A stretch of 64,000 nt of DNA. It comes from Nitrospirota bacterium (GTDB lineage Bacteria; Nitrospirota; Nitrospiria; Nitrospirales; Nitrospiraceae). Positions 8,933 through 18,713 of the stretch are shown here, piece after piece; positions within the stretch are counted from its first letter, which is position 1, and each line of letters opens with the position of its first letter. The notes under the pieces were generated by a model. That model worked only from the letters and a program-made list of their open reading frames with translations. It did no database searches and was not told the origin of the DNA. The DNA lies in assembly GCA_040757595.1 (NCBI GenBank), contig JBFLWP010000009.1, positions 12,430 to 76,429 of the forward strand, given 5' to 3'. The translations under genes and the position numbers were made by a program.

Positions 8933-8936
<4 letters not shown>
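7929..8936 (+). CDS. argF: Ornithine carbamoyltransferase
   Basis: 335 residues. [12 protein letters not shown] is the carbamoyl phosphate loop, [12 protein letters not shown] the second substrate motif, and HCLPAHRG the ornithine-closing loop with its catalytic cysteine. It makes citrulline in the cytoplasm. The GTG at 7929 is chosen because GGAGG at 7916-7920 sits 8 bases before it; an in-frame ATG at 7908 would add seven residues but has no ribosome site and overlaps that GGAGG. The stop overlaps the argG start (ATGA), indicating translational coupling. Confidence 0.93.
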
Positions 8937-10148
<1,212 letters not shown>

Positions 10149-10153
<5 letters not shown>

Positions 10154-10229
10154 AGCGTGAGACGTGAAACGTAAAGCGACGGGCAAGAGACAGACGCCGT
10201 TCCCCTCCCCCCTCCCCCCTCCCCCCTCA
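10149..10229 (+). repeat. Paired heptamer array at argG/argH
   Basis: Five consecutive 7-mers start at 10149 (CGTGAAG, CGTGAGA, CGTGAAA, CGTAAAG, CGACGGG). After a short gap a second array has TCCCCCC repeated three times at 10206-10226. Period is exactly 7. The argH start lies inside it. Confidence 0.7.
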
Positions 10230-11597
10230 CGGATTTGGGGCGGACGGTTCCGGGAGGGGACGCACCGCCTCGTGGAGGCCTTTACGGCTTCGCTGGCGTT
10301 CGACCGGCGCCTGTACCCGTACGACATCAAGGGCAGCGTCGCCCACTGTAAGACGCTCGAGCGGGCCGGCGTGCTCACGCATCGGGAAACCGCGACGATC
10401 CTGCGCGGGCTGGAATCGGTGCGGGCCGAGCTGGACGGGGGACGCTTCCCCTTCGCCCCGCAGGACGAGGACATCCACATGGCGATCGAGCGGCGTCTCA
10501 CCGAATTGATCGGCCCGGTGGGCGGCAAGCTCCATACGGGCCGGAGCCGGAACGACCAGGTGGCGCTGGACCTCCGCTTGTATCTCAAGGACGAGCTCAC
10601 GCGGCTGCGCGACGGGCTCCGCCGGCTGCAGCAGGCGCTGGTGGCGCGGGCGCGGGCGGACAAGGACGTGGTCATGCCCGGTTACACGCACCTGCAACGG
10701 GCGCAGCCGGTCCTCTTCGCGCACCACCTGCTGGCCTACGTGGAGATGCTGGAGCGGGACAAGGGCCGGCTGCGCGACGCGCTGGCGCGGGTGGACGTGC
10801 TCCCGCTTGGCTCCGGCGCGCTGGCCGGCTCCAACTATCCGGTGGACCGGGCCTACACGGCCAAGCTGCTCGGCTTTTCGGCGGTGAGCGAGAACAGCCT
10901 CGACGCGGTCTCCGACCGGGACTTCGCGCTCGAGACCCTGGCGGCGCTGGCGCTCACGATGATGCACCTGTCCCGCCTGAGCGACGAGCTGATCCTCTGG
11001 TCGTCGCAGGAGTTCCGGTTCGTGGACCTGCCGGACGCCTTCTGCACGGGCAGCAGCATGATGCCGCAGAAGAAGAACCCGGACGTGCCGGAGCTCGTGC
11101 GGGGCAAGACCGGCCGGGTGTACGGGCACCTGCTGGGGCTCCTCACGACGATGAAGGGCCTGCCGCTCAGCTACAATCGGGATCTCCAGGAGGACAAGGA
11201 GGCGGTCTTCGACGCCCTGGACACGGTCGCAGCCTCGGTGGAGGTCCTGGGCGAATTGATCAAGGGGCTCAGGGTGAACCGCGCGGCACTCGCCGAGGCG
11301 GTCGAATCCGGCTTCCTGCTCGCCACCGAGCTGGCGGACTATCTGGTGACCAGGGGCGTGCCGTTCCGCGAGGCCCACGCCGTCACCGGCCGCATCGTGC
11401 GGGCCTGCCTGGACGAAGGACGCGATCTGCGGGACCTCACGCTGACCGAGCTGCGCGCCTTCTCGGACCGGTTCGAGAAGGACGTGCTGGACGTCGTGAC
11501 GGTCGAAGGGGCGATCGAGCGGAAGGCGCAGGTGGGGGGCACGGCGAGGAAACGGGTCGAGGCCCGGCTGAAGGCGCTGGAGAAAGCGCTGCGATGA
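10164..11597 (+). CDS. argH: Argininosuccinate lyase
   Basis: 477 residues, fumarase/aspartase superfamily. The protein proper begins at IWGGRF (residue 24); HTGRSRNDQ and the signature GSSMMPQKKNPD carry catalytic residues. It splits argininosuccinate into arginine and fumarate. The only plausible in-frame start is the GTG at 10164, which lies in the heptamer array, so the first 23 residues (proline/serine-rich) are encoded by repeat DNA and are absent from ordinary ArgH. The stop overlaps the next gene (ATGA). Confidence 0.93.
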   Translation: MKRKATGKRQTPFPSPLPPPPSRIWGGRFREGTHRLVEAFTASLAFDRRLYPYDIKGSVAHCKTLERAGVLTHRETATILRGLESVRAELDGGRFPFAPQDEDIHMAIERRLTELIGPVGGKLHTGRSRNDQVALDLRLYLKDELTRLRDGLRRLQQALVARARADKDVVMPGYTHLQRAQPVLFAHHLLAYVEMLERDKGRLRDALARVDVLPLGSGALAGSNYPVDRAYTAKLLGFSAVSENSLDAVSDRDFALETLAALALTMMHLSRLSDELILWSSQEFRFVDLPDAFCTGSSMMPQKKNPDVPELVRGKTGRVYGHLLGLLTTMKGLPLSYNRDLQEDKEAVFDALDTVAASVEVLGELIKGLRVNRAALAEAVESGFLLATELADYLVTRGVPFREAHAVTGRIVRACLDEGRDLRDLTLTELRAFSDRFEKDVLDVVTVEGAIERKAQVGGTARKRVEARLKALEKALR

Positions 11598-11818
11598 CGC
11601 GCTTCGGCGCGCGGCTCTGGCTCCTGCTCGCGTGGGCGCTGGCCGGGTGCGGAACGGTCGGGCCGCCAGTCGCGCCGGAGGATCTGGGCGTCGCGGCCAA
11701 GCTGGAGAAGGCTAAGCAGCAGGAGGAAGCGGCCAAGGCCGAGGCGGAGCGGAAGAAGCCCGAGGAGCAGGCCGTGCCAGAAGAGGAGGAGCTGCCGCCG
11801 CTCCGCCTGGACCGGTAA
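11594..11818 (+). CDS. Small LptM/YifL-like lipoprotein
   Basis: 74 residues with a signal peptide and lipobox LAGC. The mature end CGTVGPPVAPEDL resembles the CGxxGPxxxP start of LptM (YifL), the lipoprotein that assists LptD maturation in E. coli, where it is encoded just upstream of dapF. A charged, glutamate/lysine-rich helix and an acidic tail follow. The start overlaps the argH stop. Its place before lysA-dapF fits the known yifL-lysA/dapF association. Assignment to LptM is by motif and context only. Confidence 0.6.
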   Translation: MTRFGARLWLLLAWALAGCGTVGPPVAPEDLGVAAKLEKAKQQEEAAKAEAERKKPEEQAVPEEEELPPLRLDR

Positions 11819-11864
11819 GCCTCCGGCCCACATTGGGACGCGAGGAACGAGGGGAGGAAAAGCG

Positions 11865-13742
11865 ATGGACCTGATGCACGCCAGGGAGACCACACGCCGG
11901 TTGCTGCTGGTTGATCCCTATCCGAGGAACAACCCGTATCACCTGACGGCCAGCGAGCGTCGCGCGGTCTGGTTCCCCAAGCTGAGCCTGCCGGTCATCG
12001 CGGCCTACACGCCGCCCGAGTGGGACGTGGACCTCGTGGACGAGGCGGTGGAAGATGTGGACTTCGACCGGCCTTGCGACCTGGTCGGCCTTTCGGTCAT
12101 GACCTGCTACGCCCCCCGGGCCTACGAGATCGCGGCGGAGTTCCGGAAGCGGGGCAAGCCGGTGGTGTTGGGCGGGGTCCACCCGACCTACTGTCCCGAC
12201 GAGGCGCTGCGGCACTGCGACGCGATCGTTTGCGGGGAGGCGGAGGACCTCTGGCCTCGGCTCGTCGCCGACTTCGAAGCCGGTGCGATGAAGCGCCTTT
12301 ACAAAATGGAGCAGTTCCCCTCGCTGGACCGCTACAAGAGCCCGCGCGTGGAGCTGCTGAGCCCCGACGCCTACATGACCCGGCAGTGCAGCTTCACGAC
12401 GCGCGGCTGCCATTTCGACTGCGAGTTCTGCAGCGTCTCCCCCTTCAACGGGAAGACCACCCGACGCCGGCCGGTCCACGAGGTGGTGAAGGAGCTGAGC
12501 CAGATCAAGCAGTGGATCCGCGCCGAGCTGGTCGAGCGGATGCGGCACGGCTCGCTCTGGCAGGCCTTTCTGACCGGGCTGCGCATCCGGATCGGCCTCG
12601 AGGACGGAACGATCTTCGCCTTCGTGGACGACCTGCACAACAGCAACCGGGCCTATTGCCGCGAGCTCTGGACGGCGCTCAAGCCGCTGAAGATCAAGTG
12701 GGGCTGCCAATCCACCCTGTTCCTGGGCGACGACCCCGAGATGGTCAAGCTGGCGGCCGAGAGCGGTTGCGTGTCGGTCTTCGTCGGGATGGAGTCGCTG
12801 GATGAGGACGCGCTCGAGGAGACCAACAAGTCCTTCAACCGGGTGAAGAAGTTCGAGGACGAGATCAAGATGTTCCACGACCACGGGATCATGGTGAACC
12901 CCGGCATCGTCTTCGGCTTCGACCACGACGACGAGTCGGTCTTCGAGCGGGCCGTGGAGTTCCTCGTGCGCAACCGGGTGGAGCTGGCCTATTTCAACGT
13001 GCTGACCCCGCTCCCGGGCACCGCGCTCTACGAGCGATACCACCGCGAAGGCCGGATCTTCGACTATGACTGGGCCAAGTACGACGGCAAGCACGTGGTC
13101 TTCCGCCCGAGCCGCATGACGCCCGAGCAGCTCCAGGAGGGCTTCCACTGGGCCAACCATCAGTTCTACTCCTGGCCGTCCGTCTGGCGCCGGCTGTCCG
13201 GCACGAAGCAGCGGCTCCCCGCCCGGTTCGAGATGAACCGGGAGTTCCGCAGGCTCATCAAGCGGTCCTGCCCCAAGGGAAGCCTGTCCCCGATAGCCAA
13301 GGTGCTCAGAAACCTCCAGGCCAAGCTGCCAGCGCTGGACGCGGACCAGCTCATCCCGAACGCGCTGCACGCGATCAAGCAGACGATCGGGGAGAAGGAG
13401 CGGAGCGCCAAGGAGCTCTGGTTGAACATCAAGGCCAGGCGGCACGACCAGTTCGCCGCCCTGTTCGTGGAGCTGGAAGGAACCCTGGACCACCTGAACG
13501 CCAAGGAACTGCTGGACCGCGTCCGCCAGGCGGCCGAGCGCGCCCGGATGGACGTCATCGTCAACTTCGAGCACCTCAAGCACGCGACGCCGGCCGCGCT
13601 GCAGACGCTCCTGGACGGGGAGACGCTGAAGGCGATGGCCCCTCACGCGAAGGTGCGTTACCGGAAATTCAAGGAATCCTTTGAGGCGGCGCTGGATGAG
13701 ATCTCGCTGAGCGGGCTCGAGCTGCTCGAAGAGGAGCGGTAG
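11865..13742 (+). CDS. B12-binding-type radical SAM protein with helical tail
   Basis: 625 residues. Residues 1-145 look like a B12-binding Rossmann domain (LVGLSVMTCYAPRAYEIA, VLGGVHPTYCPDEAL). CHFDCEFC at 182-189 binds the 4Fe-4S cluster of radical SAM enzymes. An insert of about 35 residues follows near 212-250, and a DUF4070-type segment (LTPLPGTALYERY) comes before a 150-residue charged helical extension. HpnP and HpnJ-like enzymes share the core, but the substrate is unknown. A good ribosome site (GGGGAGG) precedes the ATG. The stop is 1 bp before lysA, so it is co-transcribed with lysine genes. No DxHxxG motif is visible. Confidence 0.8.
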   Translation: MDLMHARETTRRLLLVDPYPRNNPYHLTASERRAVWFPKLSLPVIAAYTPPEWDVDLVDEAVEDVDFDRPCDLVGLSVMTCYAPRAYEIAAEFRKRGKPVVLGGVHPTYCPDEALRHCDAIVCGEAEDLWPRLVADFEAGAMKRLYKMEQFPSLDRYKSPRVELLSPDAYMTRQCSFTTRGCHFDCEFCSVSPFNGKTTRRRPVHEVVKELSQIKQWIRAELVERMRHGSLWQAFLTGLRIRIGLEDGTIFAFVDDLHNSNRAYCRELWTALKPLKIKWGCQSTLFLGDDPEMVKLAAESGCVSVFVGMESLDEDALEETNKSFNRVKKFEDEIKMFHDHGIMVNPGIVFGFDHDDESVFERAVEFLVRNRVELAYFNVLTPLPGTALYERYHREGRIFDYDWAKYDGKHVVFRPSRMTPEQLQEGFHWANHQFYSWPSVWRRLSGTKQRLPARFEMNREFRRLIKRSCPKGSLSPIAKVLRNLQAKLPALDADQLIPNALHAIKQTIGEKERSAKELWLNIKARRHDQFAALFVELEGTLDHLNAKELLDRVRQAAERARMDVIVNFEHLKHATPAALQTLLDGETLKAMAPHAKVRYRKFKESFEAALDEISLSGLELLEEER

Positions 13743-13743
13743 G

Positions 13744-15003
13744 ATGCACGATTTCCAGTACCAGCACGGCGAGCTGCACTGCGAGGACGTGGCGATCGGC
13801 CGGATCGCCAAGGAGGTCGGCACGCCCTGCTACGTGTACAGCCACGCGACCCTGGTCCGCCATTTCCGGGCCTTCGACGGGGCCTTCCAGAGCGTCCCGC
13901 ACGTCGTCGCGTTCGCGATGAAGGCCAACTCCAACTTGGCCATCCTGCGGCTCATGGCCAAGGAGGGCAGCGGCGCCGACATCGTCTCCGGCGGGGAGCT
14001 GTACCGGGCGCTGAAGGCGGGCATCCCGCCCTCCAAGATCGTCTTCGCCGGCGTGGGGAAGAGCCGGGAGGAGATCCGCTACGCGCTCTCCACGGACATC
14101 CTGATGTTCAACGTGGAGTCCTCCGCCGAGCTGCGCGCGATCGACGAGGTGGCCGCCGAGACGGGCAAAAAGGCGCGGATCGCGCTCCGGATCAACCCGG
14201 ACATCGACCCCAAGACCCACCCCTACATCTCCACCGGGCTCAAGAAGAGCAAGTTCGGGATCAGCGCGGAGCGGGCGCTGGACGAGTACAAGCTGGCCTC
14301 CTCGCTCAAGCACGTCGAAGTGGTCGGCGTGCACAAGCACATCGGCTCCCAGTTGACCGACGTGACGCCGTTCGTGGACGCGCTCAAAAAGGTGCTGGCC
14401 CTGGTCGAGAAGCTGCAGGCCCACGGGGCCCACATCCGCTACATCAACATCGGGGGCGGGCTCGGGATCACGTACTCGGACGAGGCGCCGCCCAGGCCGC
14501 AGCAGCTGGCCGAGGCGATCTCCCCGCTGGTGCGCGACCTCAAGTGCGTGCTGATCATGGAGCCGGGCCGCGTCATCGTCGGGAACGCGGGCGTGCTCGT
14601 CACCCGGGTGCTCTACACGAAGGAAGGAGAGGCCAAGAAGTTCGTCATCGTGGACGCGGCGATGAACGACCTGATCCGGCCCAGCCTCTACGGGGCCTAC
14701 CACGAAATCAAGCCCGTGCGCGAGGCGCCGCACGCGAAGAAGGCCACGGTGGACGTGGTCGGGCCGGTGTGCGAATCCGGCGACTTTCTGGCGAAGGACC
14801 GCGCCATGTCGGAGGCCAAGCCGGGCGACTTGCTGGCGGTCATGAGCGCGGGTGCCTACGGGTTCGTCATGTCCTCCAATTACAACTCCCGGCCCCGCGT
14901 GCCCGAGGTGCTGGTCAAGGGCGGGGAGATTCACGTGATCCGGGCCAGGGAGGACTACGAGGATCTGGTGCGCGGCGAGGCGATTCCGGAGTTTCTGAAG
15001 TAA
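13744..15003 (+). CDS. lysA: Diaminopimelate decarboxylase
   Basis: 419 residues, fold III PLP decarboxylase. Lys60 (AMKANSN) carries PLP; HKHIGSQ and the glycine-rich NIGGGLGI loop bind the phosphate; GPVCESGD contributes the catalytic cysteine across the dimer. It converts meso-DAP to lysine, the last step of the pathway. Starts 1 bp after the preceding stop and is followed by dapF after 8 bp. Confidence 0.95.
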   Translation: MHDFQYQHGELHCEDVAIGRIAKEVGTPCYVYSHATLVRHFRAFDGAFQSVPHVVAFAMKANSNLAILRLMAKEGSGADIVSGGELYRALKAGIPPSKIVFAGVGKSREEIRYALSTDILMFNVESSAELRAIDEVAAETGKKARIALRINPDIDPKTHPYISTGLKKSKFGISAERALDEYKLASSLKHVEVVGVHKHIGSQLTDVTPFVDALKKVLALVEKLQAHGAHIRYINIGGGLGITYSDEAPPRPQQLAEAISPLVRDLKCVLIMEPGRVIVGNAGVLVTRVLYTKEGEAKKFVIVDAAMNDLIRPSLYGAYHEIKPVREAPHAKKATVDVVGPVCESGDFLAKDRAMSEAKPGDLLAVMSAGAYGFVMSSNYNSRPRVPEVLVKGGEIHVIRAREDYEDLVRGEAIPEFLK

Positions 15004-15011
15004 GGAGCGAC

Positions 15012-15884
15012 ATGGCCGTGAAGGGCAGGAAGGCGAACGGGAAGCCGATCCCGTTCATGAAGCTGTCGGGCAGCGGGAACGATTTCATCCTGATCGACAA
15101 CCGGCGGAAGGTCGTGGACCCTCGCCGGGCCGGCGAGTTGGCGGCCAAGGTCTGTACGCACCGGATGTCGGTCGGTGGCGACGGGCTCATCCTCGTCGAG
15201 CCCAGCCGGAAGGCCGATTTCCGCTGGCGGCTGTTCAACGCCGACGGGAGCGAGGCGGAGTTCAGCGGGAACGGCGCCCGGTGCGCCGCCCGGTTCGCCT
15301 ACCTCAAGCGGATCGCCCCCAGGCAGATGCGCTTCGAGACCCTGGCCGGGATGATCGAGGCGGAGATGGTGCCGGCGGCGCCCAGGAAGAAACCGGAGGC
15401 GGTCAAGGTGCGCTTCCCGGACCCGACCGGCCTCCGGCTGCACCTCCGCGTCCCGGTCGGTGGAACGGACCGGACCGCCCATTTCCTCGACACGGGCGTG
15501 CCGCACTGCGTCTACCTCGTGGAGGACCCGGACCAGGTGGACGTGGTGGGCATCGGCCGGCCGACCCGCTACCACGAGCTGTTCCAGCCGGCGGGTACGA
15601 ACGTGAACTTCATCAAGGTCCTGGACCAGCACCGGATCCGCATCCGGACCTACGAGCGCGGCGTGGAGGACGAGACCCTGGCCTGCGGGACCGGCTCGAT
15701 CGCCTCGGCCCTGATCGCAAGCCTGGTGGCCAAGGTGGAGTCGCCGGTCACGCTGATTCCCCAGAGCGGGCTGGAGCTGACCGTCTACTTTCGGACGGCC
15801 GGCGACCGGTTCACGGACGTCTACTTGCAGGGGGACGCCAGGGCGGTGTATGAAGGGCGCATGCTGCCGGACGCGTGGAAATGA
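15012..15884 (+). CDS. dapF: Diaminopimelate epimerase
   Basis: 290 residues. The two catalytic cysteines are in GNGARCAAR and ACGTGS; KLSGSGNDF near the start is the usual opening. It interconverts LL- and meso-DAP for lysine and peptidoglycan. The start at 15012 has AAGGAG seven bases upstream. The gene ends at a heptamer array. Confidence 0.95.
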   Translation: MAVKGRKANGKPIPFMKLSGSGNDFILIDNRRKVVDPRRAGELAAKVCTHRMSVGGDGLILVEPSRKADFRWRLFNADGSEAEFSGNGARCAARFAYLKRIAPRQMRFETLAGMIEAEMVPAAPRKKPEAVKVRFPDPTGLRLHLRVPVGGTDRTAHFLDTGVPHCVYLVEDPDQVDVVGIGRPTRYHELFQPAGTNVNFIKVLDQHRIRIRTYERGVEDETLACGTGSIASALIASLVAKVESPVTLIPQSGLELTVYFRTAGDRFTDVYLQGDARAVYEGRMLPDAWK

Positions 15885-15977
15885 GATGAAGATGGGTGAG
15901 AGGCTAGAGGCGAGTGGCAAGGGGGACCGCACCGCGGTGGTCATGACCCGCTGGCCCCGCGCCCCGCGCCCCGCGCC
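15885..15977 (+). repeat. Paired heptamer array at dapF/dapA
   Basis: From 15885: GATGAAG, ATGGGTG, AGAGGCT, AGAGGCG, AGTGGCA, AGGGGGA. A second half at 15955-15975 is CCCCGCG repeated three times. Purine-rich left half, pyrimidine-rich right half, exact 7-base phase. Confidence 0.7.
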
Positions 15978-15989
15978 AAGGGGTTATCT

Positions 15990-16862
15990 ATGTTCACCGG
16001 CTCATTAGTCGCGATCGTGACCCCGTTCCGGAACGGACGGGTGGACGAGCGGGCCCTGGGCGATCTGATCGAGTTCCAGCTTGCGAACGGCACGGACGGG
16101 ATCGTGCCCTGCGGGACCACCGGCGAGTCCGCCACGCTCTCGCACGAGGAGCACAACCGGGTCGTCGCCCTCACCGTCGAGGTGGTCCGGCGCCGCGTCC
16201 CCGTCATCGCCGGCACCGGCTCCAACAGCACCGAGGAGGCCATCGCGCTGACCAAGCACGCCAAGGCGGCCGGGACTGACGCCGCCCTGCTGATCACCCC
16301 CTACTACAACAAGCCGACCCAGGAGGGGCTCTTCCGCCACTACAAGGCGGTGGCCGAGGCGGTGGATCTCCCGCTCGTCCTCTACAACATCCCGGGCCGG
16401 ACCGCCGTGAACATGGCTCCGGCCACGGTGGCGCGGCTGGCGGCGATCCGGAACATCGTCGCGATCAAGGAAGGGGCCGGATCGCTGCAGCAGGTCTGCG
16501 AGATCATCCAGGCCTGCGGGGACCGGATGACCGTCCTGTCCGGCGACGATCCGCTCACGCTCCCGATGATGGCCGCCGGCGCCAAGGGGGTGATTACCGT
16601 CACCGCCAACATCGCGCCAGCCGACATGGCCGCCATGGTGGACGCAGCTCAGGCGGGCGACTACGCTGAGGCCCGCCGGCTGCACTACAAGCTGTACCCC
16701 CTCTTCACCGCGCTGTTCTACGAGACCAATCCGATCCCGGTGAAGGCCGCCCTCGCGATGATGGGGAAGTGCGACGGGGAGATCCGCCTCCCGCTGACGC
16801 CGATCGGCGCCGAGAACCGGGAGAAGCTGGCGCGGGTGGTGAAGGACTACGGACTCATTTGA
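15990..16862 (+). CDS. dapA: 4-Hydroxy-tetrahydrodipicolinate synthase
   Basis: 290 residues, class I aldolase fold. Lys160 (VAIKEGAG) forms the Schiff base with pyruvate; CGTTGES and Tyr132 in LYNIPGR complete the active site. It condenses pyruvate with aspartate semialdehyde, the committed step to DAP. Preceded by AAGGGG seven bases before the ATG. Flanked on both sides by heptamer arrays. Confidence 0.95.
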   Translation: MFTGSLVAIVTPFRNGRVDERALGDLIEFQLANGTDGIVPCGTTGESATLSHEEHNRVVALTVEVVRRRVPVIAGTGSNSTEEAIALTKHAKAAGTDAALLITPYYNKPTQEGLFRHYKAVAEAVDLPLVLYNIPGRTAVNMAPATVARLAAIRNIVAIKEGAGSLQQVCEIIQACGDRMTVLSGDDPLTLPMMAAGAKGVITVTANIAPADMAAMVDAAQAGDYAEARRLHYKLYPLFTALFYETNPIPVKAALAMMGKCDGEIRLPLTPIGAENREKLARVVKDYGLI

Positions 16863-16871
16863 ACCCAGGCG

Positions 16872-16951
16872 GGCGAGAGGCGCGGGGCGCGAGGCGAGTG
16901 GTCGGACCGTCAACTGACCCCTAGCCTCGTACCCCGAGCCCCGTGCCTGGC
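16872..16951 (+). repeat. Paired heptamer array at dapA/dapB
   Basis: Left half: GGCGAGA, GGCGCGG, GGCGCGA, GGCGAGT, GGTCGGA (16872-16906). Right half: ACCCCTA, GCCTCGT, ACCCCGA, GCCCCGT, GCCTGGC (16917-16951). The right half is roughly the complement of the left, so the RNA can fold on itself. Confidence 0.7.
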
Positions 16952-16966
16952 TCAGGAACTGAGCTT

Positions 16967-17770
16967 ATGATCAAAGTCGTCGTCGCCGGGGCGGCTGGTC
17001 GGATGGGCGGGAGGCTGGTCTGCCTGCTCAGGGAGTCCGCGGCCCTCACCTTGACCGGGGCGGTGGAGGGCAAGGGGCACGTGGCCGTCGGCGAGGACGC
17101 GGGTGAGGCGGCCGGCTGCGGCCGCACCGGCATCACGATTCGGGACGACCTCTCGGCCTTGATGGACCGGTGCGAGGTGGTCATCGACTTCTCGACACCC
17201 GCCGCGACCCTCGAGCACCTGCGCATCATCGCCCAGCACCGCAAGGCGATGGTGATCGGCACCACGGGGTTCACCGCGCCCGAGCTGAACGAGCTGCGGA
17301 CTCTGGCCCGCTCCATCCCCTGCGTCTTCTCTCCGAACATGAGCGTCGGGGTGAACATCATCTTCAAGGTCATCGCGGAGATGGCCAAGACCTTCGGGGA
17401 GGACTACGACATCGAGGTCGTCGAGGCGCACCACCGGCTGAAGAAGGACGCGCCGAGCGGCACTGCGCTGAAGATGGCCGAGGTTCTGGCTCGCGCGATG
17501 GGCCGCGACCTGGAGCAGGTCGGGGTCTACGCCCGCAAGGGCCTGATCGGGGAGCGCAAGAAGGGCGAGATCGGGATCCAGACCATCCGGGCCGGCGACA
17601 TCGTGGGGGACCACACGGTCCTGTTCGGCGGGATGGGCGAGCGGGTGGAAGTGACCCACCGGGTGCAGAGCCGCGACACCTTCGCCCGCGGCGCCTTGCG
17701 GGCGGCCCGCTGGGCGGTCAAGCAGCCTCCCGGGCTCTACGACATGATGGACGTGCTGGGACTCCGCTGA
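16967..17770 (+). CDS. dapB: 4-Hydroxy-tetrahydrodipicolinate reductase
   Basis: 267 residues, the family's normal length. GAAGRMG at residues 8-14 is the nucleotide-binding loop and HHRLKKDAPSGTA the substrate loop. It reduces the DapA product with NAD(P)H. The ATG at 16967 gives the standard N-terminus (MIKVVVAG); a few in-frame codons upstream belong to the repeat. Last gene of the block. Confidence 0.95.
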   Translation: MIKVVVAGAAGRMGGRLVCLLRESAALTLTGAVEGKGHVAVGEDAGEAAGCGRTGITIRDDLSALMDRCEVVIDFSTPAATLEHLRIIAQHRKAMVIGTTGFTAPELNELRTLARSIPCVFSPNMSVGVNIIFKVIAEMAKTFGEDYDIEVVEAHHRLKKDAPSGTALKMAEVLARAMGRDLEQVGVYARKGLIGERKKGEIGIQTIRAGDIVGDHTVLFGGMGERVEVTHRVQSRDTFARGALRAARWAVKQPPGLYDMMDVLGLR

Positions 17771-17778
17771 CAAAAAGC

Positions 17779-17819
17779 CGGAGGGGCGCCGACCCCTCCG
17801 ACGAGCCGACGCCCCTCCG
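17779..17819 (+). terminator. Hairpin after dapB
   Basis: A 10-bp perfect inverted repeat (CGGAGGGGCG / complement) lies 8 bp after the dapB stop. It lacks a T run, so it may be a Rho-dependent end or only a stabilising hairpin. Confidence 0.35.
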
Positions 17820-17845
17820 AAACCCCTCCGCTTCTCTTCAGCCGG

Positions 17846-18076
17846 TCATCCCCCCTTGGGCAGGAGGAGATACATTCCGATGGCGATGATGGGAGCGGCG
17901 ACGTACATCGCTTTCTTCCCGAAGACGTCGTACACGCCGAATACCAGGACGACCGTGATGAGCGTGAAGTACATGGAGGCAATGCCCCGGTAAGTGCCGC
18001 CGGCCCCTTCCGCCGAGGCCACGGTCGGCATCACCGCGAATGCCAGTCCCGAGACCGCACCGACGAATCGTCTCAT
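17846..18076 (-). CDS. Small exported membrane protein
   Basis: 76 residues: signal-like N-terminus ending AFAVMPTVASA, then a hydrophobic body (SMYFTLITVVLVFGVYDVF and APIIAIGMYLLLPKGG) that should form two membrane helices. Family not recognised. AAGGAGG lies seven bases before the ATG. The start overlaps the stop of a short upstream frame (ATGA), and a terminator hairpin lies upstream, so its expression may depend on that leader. Confidence 0.65.
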   Translation of the reverse strand: MRRFVGAVSGLAFAVMPTVASAEGAGGTYRGIASMYFTLITVVLVFGVYDVFGKKAMYVAAPIIAIGMYLLLPKGG

Positions 18077-18237
18077 AGCGTCCCTCCTTGTGAAGGTTCC
18101 TTCCGCAGCCCCGCCGCGTGACTTCCCCGAAAAGAAAAACGCCTCCACGGGCACAAGGAGCCCGTGAAGGCGCGCTCGACGACAGGCGTCTTGGAGCAGG
18201 AGATCCGGAGCTGGAGCCAAGCCTTCCCCGGCGCCAT
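18073..18237 (-). CDS. Possible leader ORF upstream of the small membrane protein
   Basis: 54 codons with an excellent ribosome site (GGAGG, 7-base spacing). The frame runs through a terminator hairpin and its stop overlaps the ATG of the next gene. The sequence is rich in basic residues and has no recognisable domain. It could be a regulatory leader whose translation stops the hairpin from forming, or an accidental frame. Confidence 0.3.
   Translation of the reverse strand: MAPGKAWLQLRISCSKTPVVERAFTGSLCPWRRFSFRGSHAAGLRKEPSQGGTL
18131..18172 (-). terminator. Intrinsic terminator in the leader of the small membrane protein
   Basis: Read on the minus strand, a 13-bp stem with one G-T wobble (18140-18152 with 18160-18172) and 7-base loop is followed by TTTTTCTTT. 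It lies about 55 bases before the gene at 18076, the position of an attenuator. Confidence 0.65.
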
Positions 18238-18314
18238 CACTCGCCCTCCTACAATCGTCCGTGGAAGCATCTTGCTCCTGCACGGGCAGGGAAGTCAACT
18301 TCCCACCCCCTTGC

Positions 18315-18343
18315 TTGACAGGACCCCTCCGCCGGCCTAGGCT
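18315..18343 (+). promoter_or_regulatory. Sigma-70 promoter
   Basis: TTGACA and TAGGCT, 17 bp apart, about 32 bases before the ATG at 18375. Confidence 0.6.
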
Positions 18344-18374
18344 ATCCTCCGCCATCCCAACTAAGGAGTCCCCC

Positions 18375-18713
18375 ATGATCCGAGCGTGCCTCCGACTCAT
18401 CTTGCCGGTTCTGGTTGTCGGTCTGTTGCCCTTCCAGCCATCCGGCTCCGCCCAGGAGCCGAACCCCGCGGCCCCCGACATCCAGGCCCTGCAGCGGAAG
18501 CTCCAGCAGGCGCAGGAGGCGGGCCAGCCGAGGGCTGGGGACTCCCTCAAGCGCCGGGACCTGAAGGGGCAGCCGCTCTCGTCCCAGGGAGGCGAGATGG
18601 AAGGGCTGACGCCCGAGCAGCGGAAGATGTACGAAGAGATCCAGCAGCAACTGGAGGTCCTCAAGGAGAACGTGAAGAAGCGGGACGCCGCGCTGGAGGA
18701 ATTGACCCGATGA
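18375..18713 (+). CDS. Small secreted coiled-coil protein
   Basis: 112 residues. A signal peptide (LILPVLVVGLLPF) ends near residue 26. Two glutamine/lysine-rich helices, about residues 37-50 and 80-112, have heptad spacing of hydrophobics and probably form a coiled coil. No family recognised. AAGGAG precedes the ATG. The stop overlaps the next start (TGATG), so the two are a coupled pair with related periplasmic roles. Confidence 0.6.
   Translation: MIRACLRLILPVLVVGLLPFQPSGSAQEPNPAAPDIQALQRKLQQAQEAGQPRAGDSLKRRDLKGQPLSSQGGEMEGLTPEQRKMYEEIQQQLEVLKENVKKRDAALEELTR

Noticed and set aside
10200-10230. Heptamer arrays as CRISPR repeats
   Set aside because: Units are 7 bases with no spacers, and no cas gene is present.
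18073-18270. Longer 65-codon version of the leader ORF starting at 18270
   Set aside because: The strong ribosome site serves the ATG at 18237, not the earlier one.
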